Positions 6,447-10,243 of a DNA stretch of 10,243 nucleotides are shown piece after piece. Position 1 is the stretch's first letter; every line of letters starts with the position of its first letter. Under the pieces are notes generated by a model that had not been told where the DNA came from, did not search any database, and saw nothing but the letters and a program-made list of their open reading frames with translations. Origin of the DNA: Candidatus Solibacter sp. (GTDB taxonomy: Bacteria > Acidobacteriota > Terriglobia > Bryobacterales > Bryobacteraceae); the NCBI GenBank assembly GCA_017883345.1, contig JADGNT010000104.1, forward strand, positions 1-10,243. Direction: 5' to 3'. The position numbers and the translations under genes were made by a program.

Positions 6447-7718
6447 TCAGAGCGCGGGGCCGAGGCCTACCTTGCGCCCCAGCTTGACCCATCGGGAGGC
6501 GCGCACCATGTGGAGCAGGTCTTCGAGCTGGCGTTTCTCTTGCTCCAGCCGGAGCGCCCAGACCGTGCGCTCTTGCAGATCTTTTTCGGTCTGCTCCAGG
6601 GTGGCGGCGGTTTCGGTCAGCGCATCGGCGATGTTACGGATTTCGGCGCTGAGGCGGGCTTCGATGTCGAGGGCCCATTGGGCTTTTTCGCGGCCTTCCT
6701 GCTCCAGGGCGGCAATCTTGGCGTTGTATGCGGCGACCACTGTGCGCGCGTTTTCCTGATCGCGCGCGAGTTCCTCCTGAAGCTCGTCGATGCGCGCTCC
6801 GCGGGCGGCGAGCGCGGCGTTTAACTCCTCCGCCCAACGGTTGCTTTGCTCCAATTCTTCTTTCTGCTCGCGGAACATGACCAGCAGCTTCCGGTGCTCG
6901 CGGTCGAATTCGGCCAGATCCAACTGCGCTTTGTCGAGCCATTGGTCCTTGGTGGCAAGTTCGCCTTCGAGCTTGGCGATATGGCGCTCGCGTTCGCGAA
7001 GCAGGTTCGCCACGCGCGGCACGTAAACAAAAGTCGGGTTGCCGATCTGCGGGCGGTGGGCGCAGACGGCGAGGAAGAAGTGGCTCTCGTCGGGAACCGG
7101 CTCGGCGGCATCCACGCGGGTTTCCACGGTATGGCCGGGCTCGAGCGGCTGGAAAGGCTGGAAGGTGACGCCTTCGATGTGGTTTTCCAGGAACATGGAG
7201 ACGTACGGGAAGAATTGCTTGAGCTCGCGAGTGAATTCGTCGAAATCGAATTCGTGAACGTGGAAGGGGTTGGCGCCCTCGGTACCGCGCGATTCGGTGT
7301 AGTAGAGCCGGTTGGGCGTGGACACGATCAACTGTCCCGCGGGAGCCAGCACACGCCGGACTTCCTGGAGAAAGTCCCGCCAGTTTTCCAGGTGCTCGAT
7401 GACTTCGAAGGCGACCACCAGATCGAAGGCGCCATCGGCGTAGGGCAGTTGGGTGCACGAAGCCTGTTCGAAGGCGAGATTGGGGAGCGCGTAGTGGGCG
7501 CGTGCGTATTCCACGGCTGCGGGCGCGATATCGATGGCCGTGACGCTTTCGGCCACATCGGCCAGTTCCGCGGATCCGTAGCCGGCGCCGCAGCCGGCAT
7601 CCAGGACGCGTTTGGCGCGGGCCAGGCGCACCGCGAAGTGGTAGCGCGCCATGTGCTCGTTGAGCAGGTCGATATCGACCTCGCCGGGGATGAGCCGTTC
7701 GCCGGTGAACTCAGCCAA
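6447..7718 (-). CDS. SAM-dependent methyltransferase with long C-terminal coiled coil (WbdD-like capping enzyme, no kinase)
   Basis: A 423-residue protein. The frame is open to 8192, but homology-like sequence starts at a TTG (7718), overlapping the upstream wzt stop by 8 bases and preceded by GGAG at 7-base spacing. Residues 1-220 are a class I methyltransferase: motif I VLDAGCGAGYGS (38-49), the ribose-binding acid in AIDIAP (62-67), and FDLVVAFEVIEHL (98-110), characteristic of the type 11/UbiG-like group. Residues about 235-405 are a continuous charged heptad-rich coiled coil. The tail ASRWVKLGRKVGLGPAL (407-423) is basic and amphipathic, possibly a membrane or partner contact. In E. coli O9a, WbdD (methyltransferase-kinase-coiled coil) caps the chain and its coiled coil measures length. 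Here the kinase part is absent, so the cap would be a methyl group rather than methyl phosphate. That role is inference from architecture and from wzt next door. Confidence 0.88.
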   Translation of the reverse strand: MAEFTGERLIPGEVDIDLLNEHMARYHFAVRLARAKRVLDAGCGAGYGSAELADVAESVTAIDIAPAAVEYARAHYALPNLAFEQASCTQLPYADGAFDLVVAFEVIEHLENWRDFLQEVRRVLAPAGQLIVSTPNRLYYTESRGTEGANPFHVHEFDFDEFTRELKQFFPYVSMFLENHIEGVTFQPFQPLEPGHTVETRVDAAEPVPDESHFFLAVCAHRPQIGNPTFVYVPRVANLLRERERHIAKLEGELATKDQWLDKAQLDLAEFDREHRKLLVMFREQKEELEQSNRWAEELNAALAARGARIDELQEELARDQENARTVVAAYNAKIAALEQEGREKAQWALDIEARLSAEIRNIADALTETAATLEQTEKDLQERTVWALRLEQEKRQLEDLLHMVRASRWVKLGRKVGLGPAL

Positions 7719-9036
7719 GGTGATTCTCCAGGTCTTGCTCCAGGTGCCGCTCGGTGCGGATGCGCGCGTTGACTTCGACCCGGCAGGGCAGGTGCAGGTA
7801 GCCGTAGACTTGGGCTTCGGAGCGGCCCATTTGCAGCGTGATGGCGTTATCGATCCAATCGCACATCTGGTAACCCATGAGGGTGCCGTCGGCAATCGCC
7901 GGGGAGAACGAGAAGGCGGCCGGATAGAGCTCGGGCAGATCGAGGTAGAAATCCACCGTGGTGACATCGCCCGTTTGGAGCGGGGCAAGTTCGTAGCCTT
8001 CGCGCGCCGTATTCGTGCCGGAAAAATCCATGCCCAACTGATTGCGCAGCATGAAGCCGACGATGGGCAGGGCCACATCGGCCGTGGCGCGCACGCTGAT
8101 GCGCACCAGAATGCGCGAACCGGGCTCCAGGATGGGGAGCGTGCGGCCCTGCTCATCAAGCACGGCGATGCCCATGATTGCGGCGCGGCCATCGCCGAAA
8201 CGGTGGTCGATATTGGGGATGGTTTCGACGATTTCGGGGGCTGTCATGAGACCGCCGCGGCGCGGTGGTGGATCGGTGGCGGATTTCAGCAGGAGATAGG
8301 TGGAATCCTTCTCGGTCATGGCGGCGAGGTATTTGGAGACCACCCGGTCGGGTTCGCCGACGTCGATCATGCGGCCGCGATCCAGCCAGAGGACGCGGTC
8401 GCCGATGGCCTTGACGTCGCTGACGGCGTGGGAGACGAACAGGATGGTGATGCCGCGCTGGCGGAGTTCGTGGACCTTGCGCATGCAGCGCTGGCGGAAG
8501 TAAATGTCGCCCACTGCGAGCGCTTCATCGACCAGCAGGATTTCGGGATCGACGTTGATGGCGACGGCGAACGCGAGGCGGACCACCATGCCGCTGGAGT
8601 ACGTCTTCACCGGCTGATCGATGAAGTTGCCGATTTCGGCGAACGCGGCGATGTCTTTGTAGCGCTGATCGATCTGGCGGGTCGTCAGCCCGAGGATGGA
8701 GCCGTTGAGGTAAACGTTATCGCGGCCGCTGAATTCGGGGTTGAATCCGGCGCCGAGTTCGAGCAGGGCCGAGACGCGTCCGTAGATCCCGACCGTACCG
8801 GAAGTGGGATGAAGAATTCCGGCGACCATCTGTAAAAGAGTGCTTTTGCCGGAGCCATTTTCCCCCACAATGCAGAAAGTTTCGCCGCGCTTGACCTCGA
8901 AGCTGACGTCGTGCAGCGCCCAGAAATCCTGGTGGCGCTTCAGACGATTCAGGGACAGCAACTCCTTCAGGCGGTCGCCCGGCGCGTCGTAGATCGCGTA
9001 GCTTTTCGAAACACCCTGGAATTCAACGGCGTTCAC
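7711..9036 (-). CDS. wzt: ABC transporter ATPase of polysaccharide export, Wzt type with C-terminal glycan-binding domain
   Basis: A 441-residue protein. Residues 1-245 are an ABC ATPase of the polysaccharide/teichoate exporter family: Walker A GENGSGKST (58-66), signature YSSGM (146-150), Walker B ILLVDEALAVGD (166-177) and the switch histidine in VSHA (201-204). YDAPGDRLKELL (16-27) and GRDNVYLNGSILG (104-116) are typical of Wzt/TagH proteins. Residues about 283-420 form the extra Wzt C-terminal domain, a beta-sandwich that in E. coli O8/O9a binds the modified non-reducing end of the finished O-antigen. The start is a GTG at 9036 with no evident Shine-Dalgarno. It is the first gene of its operon. 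The permease partner Wzm, usually just upstream, is missing here. ATPase family and extended C-terminus are clear; the exact glycan bound is unknown. Confidence 0.93.
   Translation of the reverse strand: MNAVEFQGVSKSYAIYDAPGDRLKELLSLNRLKRHQDFWALHDVSFEVKRGETFCIVGENGSGKSTLLQMVAGILHPTSGTVGIYGRVSALLELGAGFNPEFSGRDNVYLNGSILGLTTRQIDQRYKDIAAFAEIGNFIDQPVKTYSSGMVVRLAFAVAINVDPEILLVDEALAVGDIYFRQRCMRKVHELRQRGITILFVSHAVSDVKAIGDRVLWLDRGRMIDVGEPDRVVSKYLAAMTEKDSTYLLLKSATDPPPRRGGLMTAPEIVETIPNIDHRFGDGRAAIMGIAVLDEQGRTLPILEPGSRILVRISVRATADVALPIVGFMLRNQLGMDFSGTNTAREGYELAPLQTGDVTTVDFYLDLPELYPAAFSFSPAIADGTLMGYQMCDWIDNAITLQMGRSEAQVYGYLHLPCRVEVNARIRTERHLEQDLENHLG
7726..7729 (-). promoter_or_regulatory. Ribosome-binding site deciding the TTG start of the methyltransferase
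   Basis: On the minus strand GGAG lies 7 bases before the TTG at 7718, inside the last codons of wzt. No ATG or GTG in this frame fits the start of the methyltransferase domain better, so the site supports a TTG start overlapping the wzt stop. Confidence 0.6.
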
Positions 9037-9056
9037 GGTTGGGAAATCGAAAGCCT

Positions 9057-9062
9057 AGTGTA
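9057..9062 (-). promoter_or_regulatory. Possible -10 box of the wzt operon
   Basis: The minus strand reads TACACT here (4 of 6 bases of TATAAT), 20 bases before the GTG start of wzt. No matching -35 is seen at 16-18 bases upstream, so this is only a weak candidate. Confidence 0.22.
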
Positions 9063-9140
9063 GCGCGGGGCCGTTGCGCGCGGGGTCGGGAGCCATGGAC
9101 AGGTCACTGGAGGGCTGGGGAAAAAGAAAAGGGCGGCCGC

Positions 9141-9183
9141 CAACCCCTGGGACTAGCGTACCTGCAAACCGGATGGACTAGCG
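9141..9183. repeat. Short imperfect direct repeat with GGACTAGCG
   Basis: GGACTAGCG occurs at 9150-9158 and 9175-9183, with similar preceding bases (CAACCCCTG and CAAACCGGAT). The period is 25 bases. Function unknown; too short to name. Confidence 0.35.
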
Positions 9184-9563
9184 GTTCAATGACCGCGGCG
9201 CCAATTCCCTACAGAGAGGTATCCAACGCGTCAGGGTTCGCAGCGGGTCCGATGAGGAAGCCGGAAGCCGCCCATCTGATGAACTGGTTCTATGAAATTC
9301 CTCCTTGTCGTTGGTTCCTCCCGTTCGGAGGATCGGGACCCGCTACAGATAATCGGGCCTACAACCACAATATGCGCTTGCCCGGGTAGGGATGTCAAGC
9401 AGCAATTTTTGGGCCGAATGCAGCAGGAGCGTTCCCGCCGGCGCGGCTCCCGGTGTGAGCGGCTGTATGCCACCCCGCCGCGCGGCACTCACGGCGCGAA
9501 CGTACGAAGCATCACGCAAGGCGAAGTCTTGTGGGTGCGGTACTGGGACAAGCGCGTGGCGCC

Positions 9564-9597
9564 CGATATTGCTAAAATAAGGCTGTGGGCAATATCG
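9564..9597 (+). promoter_or_regulatory. Operator-like inverted repeat with -10 box at the brnT start
   Basis: CGATATTGC (9564-9572) and GCAATATCG (9589-9597) form a perfect 9-bp inverted repeat with a 16-base spacer. The spacer holds TAAAAT (9573-9578, 5 of 6 of the -10 consensus) and the GTG start of brnT (9585). A start point 6-7 bases past TAAAAT would fall on or next to the GTG, so the transcript may be leaderless. BrnT/BrnA systems are known to repress their own promoter through the ribbon-helix-helix antitoxin; this repeat is the natural candidate site. No good -35 is visible. Confidence 0.55.
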
Positions 9598-9875
9598 AAT
9601 TTGCCTGGGATCCCCGGAAGGCCCGATCGAACCTTGCCAAGCATGGCGTCTCTTTTGAGGAAGCTCAGACCGTTTTTCTCGATGAGAAGGCGCGCTTGAT
9701 TGACGATCCGGATCATTCCGATGAAGAAGAACGATTTCTGCTGCTGGGTTACAGCTTTCAGGCGCAATGCCTCATCGTCACTCATTGCTATCGGGAAGCC
9801 GATGCGGTGATTCGCCTGATCTCCGCCCAGCGCGCCACACCGCGTGAAGAAGAAGTCTACTGGAGTTTCCGATGA
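9585..9875 (+). CDS. brnT: BrnT family toxin (RNase-type ribosome-independent toxin)
   Basis: A 96-residue protein matching the BrnT family in length and motif order: FAWDPRKARSNLAKHGVSF (residues 6-24), the EEAQTVF helix (25-31), DDPDHSDEEER (40-50), a GYS strand (55-57) and VIRLISAQRATPREEEVYW (75-93). BrnT has a RelE-like fold and cleaves RNA, halting translation until neutralised by BrnA. The family's usual ISAR is ISAQ here, followed by the retained Arg-Ala; whether that weakens toxicity is unknown. The start is GTG, since no ATG fits. Its stop overlaps the brnA start as ATGA, so the two are co-translated. Toxin before antitoxin is the normal order for this family. Confidence 0.9.
   Translation: MGNIEFAWDPRKARSNLAKHGVSFEEAQTVFLDEKARLIDDPDHSDEEERFLLLGYSFQAQCLIVTHCYREADAVIRLISAQRATPREEEVYWSFR
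9862..9865 (+). promoter_or_regulatory. Ribosome-binding site of brnA inside brnT
   Basis: GGAG lies 6 bases before the brnA ATG (9872), within the last codons of brnT. brnT itself has no comparable site, so the antitoxin may be translated more efficiently than the toxin. Confidence 0.55.
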
Positions 9876-10120
9876 GAAGCGAATACGATTTTTCCGAGTC
9901 CCGCAAGAACCCTTACGTCAAACGGCTCAAGCGCCAGATCACGATTCGCCTCGATGCCGCGGCGGTGGACTACTTCAAGCAAATGGCGGCCGATCTGGGG
10001 ATGCCATATCAGAACCTCATCAATTTGTTTCTGAGAGACTGCGCCACACGGAAGCAGCGCCCCATGATTCAATGGTCCGGGGACGGCCAGACGCAGCCGA
10101 ACGGCCAGTTGCGGAAATGA
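9872..10120 (+). CDS. brnA: BrnA family antitoxin, ribbon-helix-helix DNA-binding protein
   Basis: An 82-residue protein with the BrnA pattern: an N-terminal toxin-binding segment YDFSESRKNPYVKRLKRQ (residues 5-22), a beta strand ITIRLD (23-28), helix AAAVDYFKQMAADLG (29-43), turn MPYQ, and helix NLINLFLRDCA (48-58). The strand-helix-helix is a ribbon-helix-helix fold that dimerises and binds operator DNA. BrnA neutralises BrnT by direct binding, and the complex represses the operon. The C-terminal tail after residue 68 is Gly/Gln/Asn-rich and likely disordered. A GGAG inside brnT at 6-base spacing and the ATGA overlap support this start. The operator candidate is the inverted repeat at the brnT start. 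Confidence 0.9.
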   Translation: MRSEYDFSESRKNPYVKRLKRQITIRLDAAAVDYFKQMAADLGMPYQNLINLFLRDCATRKQRPMIQWSGDGQTQPNGQLRK

Positions 10121-10134
10121 CCCGCCGAGCGGGT
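10120..10134 (+). terminator. Weak hairpin directly after brnA
   Basis: ACCCGC-CGA-GCGGGT forms a 6-bp GC-rich stem starting at the last base of the brnA stop codon. No T-run follows, so at most a weak or Rho-assisted terminator. Nothing else recognisable lies between here and the right edge (10243). Confidence 0.3.
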
Positions 10135-10243
10135 TGCGGACGCGATGGGCCTACACGGGAGGCTTGCAAACGGCGGCGCAGGGGTGTAAATATCGTCCAG
10201 GCTTATGCCGCAACGATCAGCACGGAGCGCACGGCCGGAACGG

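Larger units (their letters stand above)
9037..9584. other. Gene-poor spacer between the divergent wzt operon and brnTA
   Basis: About 550 bases with no convincing gene. Open frames on both strands (for example 9039-9389 plus and 9231-9488 minus) have no recognisable domain and no good ribosome-binding site, and their compositions look like chance reading of GC-rich DNA. It must contain the promoter of the leftward wzt operon at its left end and that of brnTA at its right end. A short imperfect direct repeat lies at 9141-9183. No tRNA, insertion sequence or CRISPR was seen. Confidence 0.55.

Noticed and set aside
7719..8192. Upstream extension of the methyltransferase frame by 158 codons
   Set aside because: It overlaps wzt in another frame and is Ser/Arg/Pro/Ala-rich; the TTG at 7718 with a good ribosome-binding site fits the domain start.
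7651..8835. 394-codon open frame on the plus strand
   Set aside because: Antisense to wzt and to the start of the methyltransferase; Asp/Ala/Gly-rich with no recognisable motif.
9292..9699. Open frame of 135 codons over the spacer and into brnT
   Set aside because: It overlaps brnT in another frame and has no domain or ribosome-binding site of note.

Overview
This window looks like an accessory cell-surface polysaccharide region of a high-GC Gram-negative bacterium. It encodes glycosyltransferases, an ABC polysaccharide exporter ATPase and a glycan methyltransferase, plus a BrnT/BrnA toxin-antitoxin pair. GC-rich codons, two different palindromic repeat elements and a small secreted protein of unknown function would fit an Acidobacteriota genome of the Solibacter/Bryobacter kind. 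That placement is an impression, not something the sequence proves.

Layout. (1) Bases 1-3244, minus strand: four tightly packed family-2 glycosyltransferase genes, transcribed from 3244 leftward. The first is a small dolichyl-phosphate-mannose-synthase-like enzyme, followed by three rhamnosyltransferase-type (WbbL-like) enzymes; the last runs off the left edge. (2) 3283-3810, plus strand: a small secreted protein of unknown function, divergent from the first operon. (3) 3829-3996: a foldback repeat with 42/43-base arms built of CGCAGAG units, lying between two convergent genes. (4) 4010-9036, minus strand: a three-gene operon whose order of transcription is a Wzt-type ABC ATPase with a C-terminal glycan-binding domain, a SAM methyltransferase with a long C-terminal coiled coil, and a membrane-anchored GT2-GT4 double glycosyltransferase. 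The genes overlap by 8 bases or are separated by 1. (5) 9037-9584: a spacer without a convincing gene. (6) 9585-10120, plus strand: brnT and brnA with a 4-base overlap and an operator-like inverted repeat at the brnT start.

How it may work. The glycosyltransferases would build a glycan on a lipid carrier at the inner face of the cytoplasmic membrane. The methyltransferase would cap the non-reducing end, with its coiled coil possibly setting chain length as in WbdD. The Wzt C-terminal domain would recognise the finished chain and drive its export. The cognate Wzm permease is not in the window.

The most unusual observation is a 125-base palindromic element (6183-6307) inside the GT2-GT4 gene. 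It is made of four 4-base-loop hairpins bounded by 25-base inverted repeats. It adds about 42 codons without breaking the reading frame, between the membrane anchor and the first catalytic domain.
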